A DNA stretch of 64,000 nucleotides from Rhodospirillales bacterium (GCA_020638365.1 JACKIQ010000004.1:62001-126000); one strand, 5' to 3'; positions 34,987-46,024 are shown, counted from the stretch's first letter. Made by a program: numbers and translations. Notes: generated from the sequence alone by a model not told the origin.

Positions 34987-36888
34987 ATGGATTCCCTAGC
35001 GGGCGTACACATACCTCCGGAATTTCACATGTGGTTTATGCTGGCCCTGACTTTCATGGCGGTATATTCCTTCATGCGCGAAAGGCTGAGCCTGGAGGTC
35101 ACCAGCATTTTGCTCTTAAGCACATTGCTTCTCTACGGCCAGATTTTCGTCTTTAAGGACGAGACCGGATTTAATCGCATGGACGCCAAATTCCTGCTGG
35201 CCGGTTTTGCGAATCCTTCTCTCATAGCGGTTCTGGCTCTGCTCGTGATCGGTCAGAGCTTGATCCAGACAGATTCCTTGCGTTTTGTAACGAACCTCTT
35301 TGTGTCGACAAAAAAGAGCATGGCTTTGCTCTCGATCCTGCTTGTCCTGATCTTTGTAACGGTGCTCAGCGGGTTTATGAACAATACGCCCCTGGTCATC
35401 ATTGCCATTCCCATTTTACAGAACCTGATGCAAAACAGCCGAATGGACCCCGGGCGGATCATGATGCCGCTGAGTTTTGTGGCGATTTTAGGCGGCATGA
35501 CGACCCTGATCGGGTCTTCCACAAACCTTCTTGTCTCCAGCACTATGGTTGAGATGGGGTATGACCCAATCGGGTTTTTTGATTTTACGCAGCCCGCAAT
35601 CATTATGGTGGTGGCGGGTTTTGCCTATGTCCTGCTGATTGTCCCGAACATCCTTCCAAAAAGGGAGTCGATTAAGGAACAGATCGTCGGCGATCAAAAG
35701 GAATTCGTGGCGGAACTGGATATCGCGCCCGACAGCCGGCTTGTAGGAAGTGAATGCATTGATGGAAAATTTTCCCAGCTTGGGAACATGAACATTAAGT
35801 TGATCCAGCGCGGCGGACACTTGATCTTGCCGCCTTTTGAAGGGTACGCGATCAACGCAGGAGACATTATCATTGTCTCGGCGACAAGGGAGTCTCTGGG
35901 GCGCCTTCTCTCCCAGTATCCCGGCTTTCTCCTGTCTGAAGAAGAAGAGGAGATTATGGATTCCGGAGGGTTGGACGAACAGGCCGAAACCGCGCTGCGA
36001 TCGGCTGAAACGCGTGTTCTTGCAAAAATCATGATTACTCCGGCTTCACGTTTCATTGATATGTCTTTGGACCATGTGAATTTTCACAGGCAGTTTGGCG
36101 CGATTATCCTTGGCATTCAAAGGCGTGCGCGCGTTGTTCGCAGGCGTCTAGGCCGCATACGGCTCGAAGCCGGGGATGTGCTTTTGATTGCGGGGAAGAA
36201 CAGTGTCGTTAACAGCCTGCGCGACAGTCCGGATTTTATCGTGCTCTCCGGTTCAAAGCGGGATTTGCCCGTCCCCGGTAAGGCGCCGGTGGCGATAGGA
36301 GTTTTTGTCGCGACGGTCGCGCTCGCGGCGATGAGCCTTCTGCCTATTCCCGTAGCGGCATTCGCTGGCGCCGCGATGATGGTCGGGACAGGATGTCTGA
36401 ATATCCAGCAGGCCACCCGTTCAATTGACCGGAAAATCTTTCTTCTGGTTGGTTCCATGCTGGCTTTGGGGCATGCCTTGCAGGTGACAGGCGGTGTTCA
36501 GTATATCGCCGATCTGATCCTTTCTTCGCCCTTCGCCTCATCGCCCCTTATGACGGCGTCCTTGCTGTTTATAATTGTAGCGATCGCAACAAACATCCTG
36601 ACCAACAACGCGTGCGCTATTCTTTTCACACCGATCGCGATGAGCCTTGCAGAAAAGTTCGCGACGACGCCGGAAATGCACACGCAGTTAGCCTCAACAT
36701 TTGCAATAACTGTCATTTTCGCGGCAAACTGCTCTTTTGCTTCGCCGATCGGATACCAGACAAACCTTCTGGTAATGGGGCCGGGAGAATACAGGTTCAG
36801 GGATTTCGTGAAGGCCGGAGTGCCGCTTGTGATTTTACTCTGGATCACTTATATCTTCATAGCCAGCCATTATTTCGGCCTGACCTGA
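34987..36888 (+). CDS. SLC13-family anion permease with two RCK_C (TrkA-C) domains
   Basis: A protein of about 633 aa. The N-terminal half has about six membrane helices including FVTVLSGFMNNTPLVIIAIP and GMTTLIGSSTNLLVSSTMVE. Two soluble TrkA-C domains follow (about 215-300 and 330-410, for example YAINAGDIIIVSATRESL and RLEAGDVLLIAGKNSVV). A second membrane half includes ATNILTNNACAILFTPIAMS. The fold fits sodium-coupled anion transporters; the substrate (sulfate or a dicarboxylate) is unknown. The frame is open back to a GTG at 34972; ATG 34987 is preferred. Confidence 0.88.
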   Translation: MDSLAGVHIPPEFHMWFMLALTFMAVYSFMRERLSLEVTSILLLSTLLLYGQIFVFKDETGFNRMDAKFLLAGFANPSLIAVLALLVIGQSLIQTDSLRFVTNLFVSTKKSMALLSILLVLIFVTVLSGFMNNTPLVIIAIPILQNLMQNSRMDPGRIMMPLSFVAILGGMTTLIGSSTNLLVSSTMVEMGYDPIGFFDFTQPAIIMVVAGFAYVLLIVPNILPKRESIKEQIVGDQKEFVAELDIAPDSRLVGSECIDGKFSQLGNMNIKLIQRGGHLILPPFEGYAINAGDIIIVSATRESLGRLLSQYPGFLLSEEEEEIMDSGGLDEQAETALRSAETRVLAKIMITPASRFIDMSLDHVNFHRQFGAIILGIQRRARVVRRRLGRIRLEAGDVLLIAGKNSVVNSLRDSPDFIVLSGSKRDLPVPGKAPVAIGVFVATVALAAMSLLPIPVAAFAGAAMMVGTGCLNIQQATRSIDRKIFLLVGSMLALGHALQVTGGVQYIADLILSSPFASSPLMTASLLFIIVAIATNILTNNACAILFTPIAMSLAEKFATTPEMHTQLASTFAITVIFAANCSFASPIGYQTNLLVMGPGEYRFRDFVKAGVPLVILLWITYIFIASHYFGLT

Positions 36889-36926
36889 AGGTTCGGCCTG
36901 ACCGCATTCTTCGGGAATAACACGAA

Positions 36927-37652
36927 ATGGAGTTCAGCCAGTACAACCCGCACGAAAGGTACCGCAGGAGATCGGCGAGGCGCACGTTGTCCGTTATAAA
37001 GGTCTTGATCGTTTTAGGACTCGTCGGGGTGGGAACGTTCCATCTGGGTCGCATGCAGGCGGAGCAGGACAATAGGATTCTAAGTCAGCAGAAACAGCAG
37101 GTTGACGAGCAGATCAACCAGATGGAAGAAGAACTCACGCGTATGCGCGCCGAAGCCAGAACGGCCAACATCAAGCTTCACCAGCTTCAGGCCAGTTACA
37201 ATGAGGTTCTCCCTTCCGGCGAAGCACAAGAATTGGTTCAGCTTCTCAAGCAGCAACTTGACGGTGGTGTCGATCCCAAGCGAATGGAGGCCGTGATCCG
37301 GTCCGTCCGTCCTCCTCAGAATTGCTCAAAACCGCAGACGAGGCGCTTTGTCGTAAAAACCCCGGCGTACAAGGGCCCGGAAAGCCGGATCACCACGGCA
37401 GGAAAAGAAGTGACGATCAGCGGTAGCGGCGACTCCGCCAAAAGCTCGCAGGGTAAAAGTGAAGCCTGGTTTGACCCCTCAAAGGCCATAACGGTTGTTT
37501 TCATGCACGGCGAGGGGGTTTCGGAGGAAAAAACGGGACACTTGCCGCTATACCATTCGATCATTATCGGAGACAAGGAGTTCAGGTTTACGATTTCTCA
37601 AGGGGAACAGTCCTTCGCAAAAATCGTTTACGATGTGTGCGATTACCCATAG
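36927..37652 (+). CDS. Membrane-anchored coiled-coil protein of unknown function
   Basis: A 241-aa protein. A basic N-terminus (HERYRRRSARRTLS) and one membrane helix (about 22-41) place the rest in the periplasm. Residues about 45-95 are strongly heptad-like (QQKQQVDEQINQMEEELTRM). The C-terminal domain (about 110-241) starts at VDPKRMEAVIRSVRPPQNCS and ends in a beta-rich HSIIIGDKEFRFTISQGEQ. No family is recognised. It lies 38 bp behind the permease gene and is convergent with the YdbH-like gene. It might be an envelope scaffold, but this is a guess. Confidence 0.72.
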   Translation: MEFSQYNPHERYRRRSARRTLSVIKVLIVLGLVGVGTFHLGRMQAEQDNRILSQQKQQVDEQINQMEEELTRMRAEARTANIKLHQLQASYNEVLPSGEAQELVQLLKQQLDGGVDPKRMEAVIRSVRPPQNCSKPQTRRFVVKTPAYKGPESRITTAGKEVTISGSGDSAKSSQGKSEAWFDPSKAITVVFMHGEGVSEEKTGHLPLYHSIIIGDKEFRFTISQGEQSFAKIVYDVCDYP

Positions 37653-37671
37653 TCGGGTAATAAGAAAACGA

Positions 37672-39672
37672 CTAAGGCTGCTTTTTGCTGCTCTGGGCCA
37701 GCATATGTTCAACCAGAACACTGATTTCCGTTTCAATCTGGAAATTCATTTCAATCGGCCTTTTATCGACCATATCCGGGTTTGTCCCCCGGGAGTAGAG
37801 GCTGACCATCACCCCGCCAGAAACTGTCCCGTCGAAGCGAAGCTCGAAAAATTCGTAATGGTAATTGTTAAGGGCTTCCCGAATAGTCTGCATCTGCGGG
37901 TCGGACCCGGGAAAAAGAGTATTCGAAAGTGTTTCCGGCAGCTTGATAATGCCCGGCGCCTGGCTCTGTAGAAGGCCGTCCTTGATCGAGAGTTTCCCTT
38001 TGGTACGGGTCAGCGGGATAACCCCGCCCAGATGCCCGTAAACGGTAAGACCGGAGATGTTAAGTCCCCCAAGGTAGTCGGTCAAATTTATATCCGTAAT
38101 CTTGAAGACCATTTTTGAAGGAAAGGACAACCCCTTCAGGTCAAAATTATCGACCCGCACCTGTCCGCCGTAGATATAGAGAACCAGACTTTTGATCAGC
38201 CCCGAACCGTCAGCATCGAGATTGAGAACGATACGGCCTTTATGAGAAATACCTTTTTTAATAGGCAAATTAAAAGCCAGAACCGAACGCCGCTCAGCCT
38301 TGCCGTTGCCCAGGTATTTCTCGCCGACCTGCCCCCTGATGTTAAGAAGCCTCAACGGTCCGAACAGCAGTTCTTCATTTTCTATTACGGCTTTGATCGT
38401 CCACGTTAATCCCGGCGGAGTCGTTTTTCCGTCCCAACTCAGGCTGCAATCCAGCGGAATATCGGTATAAAAGGGAGGCGCAAGACTCCCTTCCTCGACC
38501 TCTTCCGTAAAGGAGGCCTTCGTGCAATTCCCCAGCCATGCCTCCTCGTTATTTTCATCGCGCCTGAATTCCCCCTCGATGGACAGGCCCTGTTCCTCGG
38601 ATTCAAGGGTCCATGTCCCGACAAAATCTGGAGACTTTCCAAGTGTATCATCAAAGGAGAGGGAAAGCGTAGGAGCCTTGAGGTTCGCCAGAAGAGGGGG
38701 GATAGGCAGTTTGTCCTTAAAAAGCGCGTTGCGTTGAAGGAAAGTCATAAGCAAGGGCAGATCCCTAGGATTAGCGACGATATCGTAATTCGTCCCATCC
38801 GCCCCGGATTTAATCCCGATTGAAAAGTCGATCTTTTCAGGTCCGAGCGTTTTTCCCTCGGCAAAAAGATTCATTTCTCCGTCCTTGCGCTCAAAGACAA
38901 AATTCATGTCACCAAAGGGAAGGGAGCGCCATTTAAGAGAGGTAGCAGGACCGCGCATGGCAATCGTGGGCAGGGAATCCGGATACTTGAGTAAGGTGAT
39001 CTCTGCCGAAGCGCGGTGCAGCTTGAAATCATCAAGGTCGAACTGCAACTCGTCCGCCGTGGCCTTGAGATCAAGCACCCCCTTTTCGGAAAAGGTTCCC
39101 ATAATCGAAGCATCAAAGCTGAATTTTTTTTGTTGGCTTTTTACGCGCCCGAGGAACGCTAGTTCTCCGTCCCTGGCCTCGTTTTTTTTAACCTGTCCGT
39201 CAAACAGGACCTTCAATCCGCCAAGGTTTGGCGAATAAAGGTCAATGGCCGCTCCTTCGAAGATAAGCGTTTTAGAGGAAAGCGCGGCAAGCTTAACGAA
39301 AACGCCGTTTTCGAGCGTCCATCCGGCAAAGGAAAAGTCAAAGTCATTAGAGACTTCGCCTGTCAGACGCAAACGGTGAACCCGGATAAAATCTGCAACG
39401 CCACCTTGAAAAAGGTAAGTAAAGGGAGAATAGCGAACATCGACCTGTTCAACCTTGGTAAAACCCTTTTCGTCCAGGGTAATGCCGCGAAAGATGATAA
39501 GTCCCGCTGTCGACTGCGATTCTTCGTAGGAAAAGCGTTCAAAACCGGCACGGGCGATGGCGTCCGTGAAGCCAGACTTGATACGCTCGGGTATATAAAA
39601 ATACAGCGCATAAAAATATGCACACCCGAGCGCAATAAGAAATACCAGTACGAAGCCTAAGAGTTTTCGCAT
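37672..39672 (-). CDS. YdbH/AsmA-like envelope protein
   Basis: A 666-aa protein with one N-terminal membrane helix (KLLGFVLVFLIALGCAYFYA) and a large periplasmic beta-rich body. The C-terminal part shows the YdbH pattern: NISGLTVYGHLGGVIPLTRT, KGKLSIKDGLLQSQAPGII, then YEFFELRFDGTVSGGVMVSL. YdbH and related AsmA-like proteins are thought to move phospholipids between membranes. The usual partners ynbE and ydbL are not adjacent. The TTG at 39690 opens the frame; the ATG at 39672 starts the signal anchor properly. Confidence 0.8.
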   Translation of the reverse strand: MRKLLGFVLVFLIALGCAYFYALYFYIPERIKSGFTDAIARAGFERFSYEESQSTAGLIIFRGITLDEKGFTKVEQVDVRYSPFTYLFQGGVADFIRVHRLRLTGEVSNDFDFSFAGWTLENGVFVKLAALSSKTLIFEGAAIDLYSPNLGGLKVLFDGQVKKNEARDGELAFLGRVKSQQKKFSFDASIMGTFSEKGVLDLKATADELQFDLDDFKLHRASAEITLLKYPDSLPTIAMRGPATSLKWRSLPFGDMNFVFERKDGEMNLFAEGKTLGPEKIDFSIGIKSGADGTNYDIVANPRDLPLLMTFLQRNALFKDKLPIPPLLANLKAPTLSLSFDDTLGKSPDFVGTWTLESEEQGLSIEGEFRRDENNEEAWLGNCTKASFTEEVEEGSLAPPFYTDIPLDCSLSWDGKTTPPGLTWTIKAVIENEELLFGPLRLLNIRGQVGEKYLGNGKAERRSVLAFNLPIKKGISHKGRIVLNLDADGSGLIKSLVLYIYGGQVRVDNFDLKGLSFPSKMVFKITDINLTDYLGGLNISGLTVYGHLGGVIPLTRTKGKLSIKDGLLQSQAPGIIKLPETLSNTLFPGSDPQMQTIREALNNYHYEFFELRFDGTVSGGVMVSLYSRGTNPDMVDKRPIEMNFQIETEISVLVEHMLAQSSKKQP

Positions 39673-39739
39673 CCCAAATAGAAGATACAAGGTTTAGAGC
39701 ATTTGTTAAATACTTAAACAAACGCAGAAGGAAAAAACT

Positions 39740-41746
39740 CTAAATATCTATTTCTTCAACAAATTTAGAGTTATTCTGAATAAAATCGAAACGGGCCTCC
39801 GCGTTATTGCCCATAAGACGTTTAACGAGGTCGTCCACCTCGGCCATCGGATCGCGCATATCCTCGTCCTCAACGGGACCGCCGGCAAGATCAAGGGCCG
39901 CCATCGCATCGGGCAACGTAACCCGCAGAAGAACCCGGTTACCTGGGTTCATGGTCGTCTCCTTGAGTTGAGCGGCCATCATCTCTCCAAGCCCCTTAAA
40001 GCGTTGAATTTCGGTCTTTTTATCCTTAAAGACGGTGCCAAGCAGCTCATCCTTATGCAGGTCGTCATGCGTGTAAACGCACTGCTTTCCGCTCGTGATC
40101 ATATAGAGGGGCGGCCGCGCAAGAAAAACATGCCCCCGCTCGATCAGCGGCTTCATCTGGTCGTAGAAAAACGTAATCAGCAGAGAGGCAATATGCGCTC
40201 CGTCAACATCCGCATCGGTCATGACGATGATCCGCTCGTAGCGAAGTTTTTCATAATTAAAGTCTTTTCCCGATCCGCAGCCCAAAGCCTGGACTAGGTC
40301 CTGAATCTGCTGGTTGGCCTGTATTTTATCCCGTGTAGCGCTGACCACGTTCAGGATTTTTCCGCGAAGAGGCATAACAGCCTGCGTTTCCCGGTTACGG
40401 GCCATTTTCGCGGTTCCGCCGGCACTGTCCCCCTCGACGATAAAAATCTCGGTATCGTCCGAATTGTTCCGGCTGCAATCGGCCAGTTTTCCGGGCAGAC
40501 GGAGTCTCTGCGTTGCCGTTTTGCGGGCCATAACCCGGTCGTTTTTTAGCCTTTGACGCTCGTCGGCGCGGTTTATGAAGGATTCCACGAGTTTCGTGCT
40601 GGAAGAGGGATCGTTGCTCAACCAGTGATCAAAATAATCGCGCACCGCCGCATCGACAAGCCGGGTAACGCCCGGCGTAGAAAGTTTTTCTTTTGTCTGC
40701 CCCTGAAACTGGGGATCCCTGATAAAGACGGATAAGAGGACAGCTGCCCCGGCAATAATATCGTCTGCGGTAATGATCGACGCTTTCTTGATCCCGGTCA
40801 TATCCGCGTAATTGCGGACCCCCTTCATCAGCGCGGAACGAAGTCCCGTCTCGTGCGTTCCCCCGAGCGAAGTCGGGATGGTATTACAGTATGAGTGGGT
40901 AAAGCCCTCAAGATCCTCTGTCCACGCGATAGCGAATTCGACTTTGCCCGCCTTCTCCGGCAGGTCGACTTTGCCGTAAAAAGGCTTGGACGTGACAGTT
41001 TGTTTGTCCCTGATCGAAATATCAAGAAAATCAAGCAACCCGTTGGGAAATCTGAAGACATCCTCGGCCTTGATCTTGCTGTCAGGCGCCAGCAGCGATG
41101 GATCGCATTTCCATCGCACCTCGACTCCGGAAAAGAGATAGGCCTTGGACCGTGCCATGGAATACAGCCATGCGGGTTTGAATTTCATTTTCTCGCCGAA
41201 TATCTCGGGATCGGGGTGAAAGGTCACGCTCGTCCCTCTCCGGTTATGGACGGACCCCATATTCTTAAGCTTGGTCTGCGGTATGCCCCGGCTGTACGTC
41301 TGCTTATAAAGGGTCCGGTCTATGGCCACTTCTACGCTCATGAAGTCGGAAAGCGCGTTCACGACCGAAATTCCGACCCCGTGCAAGCCACCGGACGTGG
41401 CATAAGCCTTATTGCTGAATTTACCGCCGGAGTGCAGGGTGGTCAGAGCAACCTCTAGCCCGGATTTCTTCTTGAATTTGGGATGTTTGTCCACGGGGAT
41501 ACCCCGCCCGTTATCGGTAATCGTCAAAACATTGCCGGGTTCCAGCCTGATCTCGATCCAGTCCGCATGCCCGGCCACCGCTTCATCCATGGAGTTGTCA
41601 AGAATTTCCCCGGCCAGATGGTGCATGGCCCGCTCATCTGTTCCTCCAATATACATGCCCGGCCGCTTGCGAACAGGCTCAAGACCCTCAAGAACCTCGA
41701 TATCCGAAGCCGTGTAACCTGTAGTGTCAGATTTTTCCTTAGCCAT
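39740..41746 (-). CDS. parE: DNA topoisomerase IV subunit B
   Basis: A 668-aa subunit of the chromosome-decatenating topoisomerase. The GHKL ATPase motifs are EILDNSMDEAVAGHA, ITDNGRGIPVDKHPKFKKKS and TSGGLHGVGISVVNALS. The TOPRIM part contains EGDSAGGTAKMARNRE and MTDADVDGAHIASLLITFFY. The short N-terminus, the YIGGTDERAMHHLAGE form of the first motif and the 668-aa length favour ParE over GyrB. parC is not in this window. Divergent from the exported protein gene at 41914. Confidence 0.93.
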   Translation of the reverse strand: MAKEKSDTTGYTASDIEVLEGLEPVRKRPGMYIGGTDERAMHHLAGEILDNSMDEAVAGHADWIEIRLEPGNVLTITDNGRGIPVDKHPKFKKKSGLEVALTTLHSGGKFSNKAYATSGGLHGVGISVVNALSDFMSVEVAIDRTLYKQTYSRGIPQTKLKNMGSVHNRRGTSVTFHPDPEIFGEKMKFKPAWLYSMARSKAYLFSGVEVRWKCDPSLLAPDSKIKAEDVFRFPNGLLDFLDISIRDKQTVTSKPFYGKVDLPEKAGKVEFAIAWTEDLEGFTHSYCNTIPTSLGGTHETGLRSALMKGVRNYADMTGIKKASIITADDIIAGAAVLLSVFIRDPQFQGQTKEKLSTPGVTRLVDAAVRDYFDHWLSNDPSSSTKLVESFINRADERQRLKNDRVMARKTATQRLRLPGKLADCSRNNSDDTEIFIVEGDSAGGTAKMARNRETQAVMPLRGKILNVVSATRDKIQANQQIQDLVQALGCGSGKDFNYEKLRYERIIVMTDADVDGAHIASLLITFFYDQMKPLIERGHVFLARPPLYMITSGKQCVYTHDDLHKDELLGTVFKDKKTEIQRFKGLGEMMAAQLKETTMNPGNRVLLRVTLPDAMAALDLAGGPVEDEDMRDPMAEVDDLVKRLMGNNAEARFDFIQNNSKFVEEIDI

Positions 41747-41854
41747 GTAGTGAACGCGCCCATACTGTCAGCATTGTAGGGAATCCTTATATGTCCCGCC
41801 ACACGAAATCAACTGTTTTTACTGGTGTTTTCCTGTCTATGCCATTCTGACGAG

Positions 41855-41883
41855 TTGAGGTAAGAACGTAAATACGTTATGAT
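41855..41883 (+). promoter_or_regulatory. Predicted sigma-70-type promoter for the exported protein gene
   Basis: TTGAGG at 41855-41860 and TATGAT at 41878-41883 have an exact 17-bp spacer, about 30 bp ahead of the GTG at 41914. A GGGGG ribosome binding site lies between. Predicted by eye. Confidence 0.5.
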
Positions 41884-41913
41884 ATAGAATGTAATCGTAA
41901 ACGGGGGTAATTC

Positions 41914-43125
41914 GTGATCGCCAAAGGACATGTTTTGAAGTTTAGGGCTCTCTTTACGCTTGTTCTGGCTGTTGTGCTTTTTGGGAGCGCTTACCCTGCG
42001 TGGTCCTCAGGTGTCAGGACCGATGCGATAAGCCGCTTGAAAAAGCCGATGCCGCCTATTGATTTGATGCCAAAAGACCAGTTTCTGTCCTTGTCGGAAG
42101 AGTACAAGACAATCCCCTATGGCGATAAAAGTCTTGGCTATTCCTTGCGATGGCCAAAAGGCTGGGTTGCAGGGGAAGATAAAGGATCCAGCAACTTCGA
42201 ACTCAATACCAAGCTTTTTACGAGCATTAATATCTGGTATAGCCCCCCGCGCATGGGAGGGAGGAGCCGTATTGAAGTAAAAGCCGTTGACCTTGAATTT
42301 CAGCTGACCGCCGAACAATGGTTCTTGCAAAATGTTCTGGAAAGTGGGCAGACGCTTGAAGGGTTTACCGTTCACAGTCTGAATAAGGTTGAGGCTCTGA
42401 TGATTGTCATGGAAGAAGACATTTCCTATTATGTCCGGACCATGACCATAATCAACGGAAAAAGAGTTATTCAGGCTCAGTATTTTGTCCCTATGTTTTT
42501 CTGGAACGAGGAAAAGGCTATGCAGGCGCAGTGCTTGGATACTTTCTCGGCGACTTATCCCACGGAATCGATGATCGAGGAAATGCTGGATTTTCAGTTC
42601 CTCGATGTTGCGGTAGTTAAGTATCCCGAGAGTTGGAGAGTTAGATCGAAACCCTTGACCACTGTAGAAAGAATGAACGTCAAGTTTTTAAATATTAGGG
42701 AAACTAAAAGTATTATTGGAAGCGCTGTGGAGGAGTCTGTTGAAGGGCAGGTTGACGCCAGTTTGGTATCCTCTCAAATTTCACCTTCCTTAATAAAAGA
42801 GATCAACGAGTACAAAAAAACCCTTGAAGGGACGGGGATGCTGATCGGAAAAAAAATTGAAAACTTAGAGGATTACAAATACAGCAGTAATTTCAGCTTT
42901 TCCTTAACAGAAGTATATGAGGGAATAGACAGCACGAATGACTCCATGGAATACGAGCTTTGGGTAACGGTGATGGTATCCGGCGGATATTTCTATTTCA
43001 TTTCATTGCTGACTCCCTCCCGTAACGAATCCTACTTCACATGGGCCAGAAATACCCAATCTTACAAACTGATTATCGAGGGTACAAATCCGACCGGGGC
43101 CGGATTTTATGATACTGGGAACTAA
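41914..43125 (+). CDS. Exported protein with a duplicated PsbP/DcrB-like domain
   Basis: A 403-aa protein of unknown function. The first 30 residues form a signal peptide (FRALFTLVLAVVLFGSAYPA). Two similar halves follow. The first starts at KSLGYSLRWPKGWVAGED and ends in VIQAQYFVPMFFWNEEKAMQ; the second starts at VAVVKYPESWRVRSKPLTT and ends in GGYFYFISLLTPSRNESYFT. The W/Y-P-x-x-W entry and aromatic exit strand resemble Mog1/PsbP/DcrB domains. GTG start with GGGGG upstream. Divergent from parE. The fold is inferred from pattern only. Confidence 0.75.
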   Translation: MIAKGHVLKFRALFTLVLAVVLFGSAYPAWSSGVRTDAISRLKKPMPPIDLMPKDQFLSLSEEYKTIPYGDKSLGYSLRWPKGWVAGEDKGSSNFELNTKLFTSINIWYSPPRMGGRSRIEVKAVDLEFQLTAEQWFLQNVLESGQTLEGFTVHSLNKVEALMIVMEEDISYYVRTMTIINGKRVIQAQYFVPMFFWNEEKAMQAQCLDTFSATYPTESMIEEMLDFQFLDVAVVKYPESWRVRSKPLTTVERMNVKFLNIRETKSIIGSAVEESVEGQVDASLVSSQISPSLIKEINEYKKTLEGTGMLIGKKIENLEDYKYSSNFSFSLTEVYEGIDSTNDSMEYELWVTVMVSGGYFYFISLLTPSRNESYFTWARNTQSYKLIIEGTNPTGAGFYDTGN

Positions 43126-43287
43126 AGGCTCTCAAACGGTTTTCACTTCTTTTTTAAAAGTAAAAGTACGGCGCCGGAACCTCTTTTGGTTGACTGACAG
43201 CCTTTTTGAGTGCGCGTTTAAGCAGATCCCCCGTTTCCCCGGGCGAGTTTGTTTGACGGAAAACCCGTTTCACGCTATCACAGGGCC

Positions 43288-44517
<1,230 letters not shown>

Positions 44518-44586
44518 TTGAGTAAATCTTGTGACGCTGTTTTCAGTTTTTGTGATAGTCTCTGGCGCTTTGAAAGGACCCATATC

Positions 44587-44807
44587 ATGCAGCCAGCGCA
44601 TACCACACGCCAGCGTTCGTTCGTAAAGGCCGTTCCTGGCGCATCCTGGGCTCCATAGATACCTTTGTCCTAGCCTACCTGATTACGGGAGAAATGAAAT
44701 TCGGCGCTTTCATAGCGGGAACCGAGGCCTTAACGAAGATTGTTCTCTACTTTTTCCACGAGCGCGGCTGGGCGCATATCAAGTGGGGCACGGTTAAGAT
44801 AGACTAG
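44587..44807 (+). pseudogene. Frameshifted DUF2061 membrane protein
   Basis: A short gene broken by one base. From ATG 44587 (AAAGGA site upstream) the frame reads MQPAHTTRQRSFVKAV and then stops early. One frame over, from 44634, it continues SWRILGSIDTFVLAYLITGE, KFGAFIAGTEALTKIVLYFF and HERGWAHIKWG to a TAG at 44805. Together these are a complete DUF2061 protein of about 73 aa, whose family pattern is RSxVKAxSWRxxGxxDT. Loss of one T near 44634 explains the break. This is either a real pseudogene or a sequencing error. The surrounding 44518-44902 gap holds nothing else. Confidence 0.85.
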
Positions 44808-44902
44808 TTTTTTGCCCTTTTATGCGCGTTACCGTTGCGAAGGAGGCATGATCTCTCTAGTATACGCCCAGAAATCAAAGACTTGAGCAGGGAGAGGCAT
44901 AA

Positions 44903-46024
44903 ATGCGCATAGGCGTACCCAAGGAAATAAAGACGCTCGAACACCGGGTAGGATTGGTCCCGTCTTCCGTAAAGGAGCTGACCAGCCGCGGACACGAGGT
45001 ATTGATCGAAACCGGGGCAGGAAAAGCGATCAATTTTTCCGACCGTGATTACGAGGAGGCCGGCGCAAAAATAGCGTCCGATGCCAAGCAGGTTTTTGAA
45101 AAGTCGGAAATGATCATCAAGGTGAAGGAACCCCAGCCGCAGGAATGTAAAATGCTGCGCGAGGACCAGATCCTCTTCACGTATCTGCATCTGGCCGCCG
45201 ATCCGGAGCAGGCCAAGGGGCTGATGGAATCCGGTTGCGTGGCAATCGCTTACGAGACGGTAACAGGCCCTCACGGCCACGGCCTTCCGCTTCTTGAACC
45301 AATGAGCGAAATCGCCGGACGCCTTTCCGTGCAGGTAGGCGCGACCTACCTGCAAAAGCATCTCGGCGGTACTGGACGTTTGATCGGTGGTGTCCCCGGA
45401 GTCAAGCCTGCGGAAGTTTTAATCATAGGCGGCGGCGTATCGGGTTTCCACGCGGCGCAGATGGCGACAGGTCTCGGGGCGAACGTCACCATTCTGGAAC
45501 GCTCGAATCCGCGCATGCGCTTTTTGGACGAATATTTCCACGGACGCGCAAACATCGTCTACTCGAACATTGATGTTCTGGAACGCTATGCTAAGAGATC
45601 TGACCTGATTATTGGCGCGGTCCTGATTCCGGGCGCATCGGCCCCGAAACTGATCCGCAAGGATATGCTCTCATCCATGATTCCCGGCACTGTATTTGTC
45701 GATATCGCGATTGACCAGGGCGGATGCGCGGAAACCAGCAAGCCGACAACCCATGATGAGCCGACCTATATCATCGACAACGTGGTGCATTATTGCGTGG
45801 CGAATATGCCCGGAGCCGTGCCCCTCACTTCGGCTCTGGCGCTCAATCACTCCGTTCTGCCCTACGCGATCCGGCTGGCCGAGCAGGGATGGAAGGAAGC
45901 CCTTAAAACGGATGCCAATTTCCGCCGCGGCCTCAACGTCTGCAAGGGGCAGATTACCCACAAGGCCGTAGCGCAGGCTCTGGACCTCGAATATGTAGAG
46001 GAGCCGGTCTCCTTGGCCGCTTAG
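44903..46024 (+). CDS. ald: Alanine dehydrogenase
   Basis: A 373-aa NAD-dependent enzyme that interconverts alanine and pyruvate plus ammonia. The N-terminus MRIGVPKEIKTLEHRVGLVP is diagnostic. The pyruvate site includes VKEPQPQEC and LFTYLHLAAD, and the Rossmann motif is VLIIGGGVSGFHAAQMATGL. The late block DEPTYIIDNVVHYCVANMPG is family-specific. A GGGAGAGG site precedes the ATG. No Lrp-type regulator is adjacent. It stands as a single gene between the DUF2061 remnant and tRNA-Asp. Confidence 0.97.
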   Translation: MRIGVPKEIKTLEHRVGLVPSSVKELTSRGHEVLIETGAGKAINFSDRDYEEAGAKIASDAKQVFEKSEMIIKVKEPQPQECKMLREDQILFTYLHLAADPEQAKGLMESGCVAIAYETVTGPHGHGLPLLEPMSEIAGRLSVQVGATYLQKHLGGTGRLIGGVPGVKPAEVLIIGGGVSGFHAAQMATGLGANVTILERSNPRMRFLDEYFHGRANIVYSNIDVLERYAKRSDLIIGAVLIPGASAPKLIRKDMLSSMIPGTVFVDIAIDQGGCAETSKPTTHDEPTYIIDNVVHYCVANMPGAVPLTSALALNHSVLPYAIRLAEQGWKEALKTDANFRRGLNVCKGQITHKAVAQALDLEYVEEPVSLAA

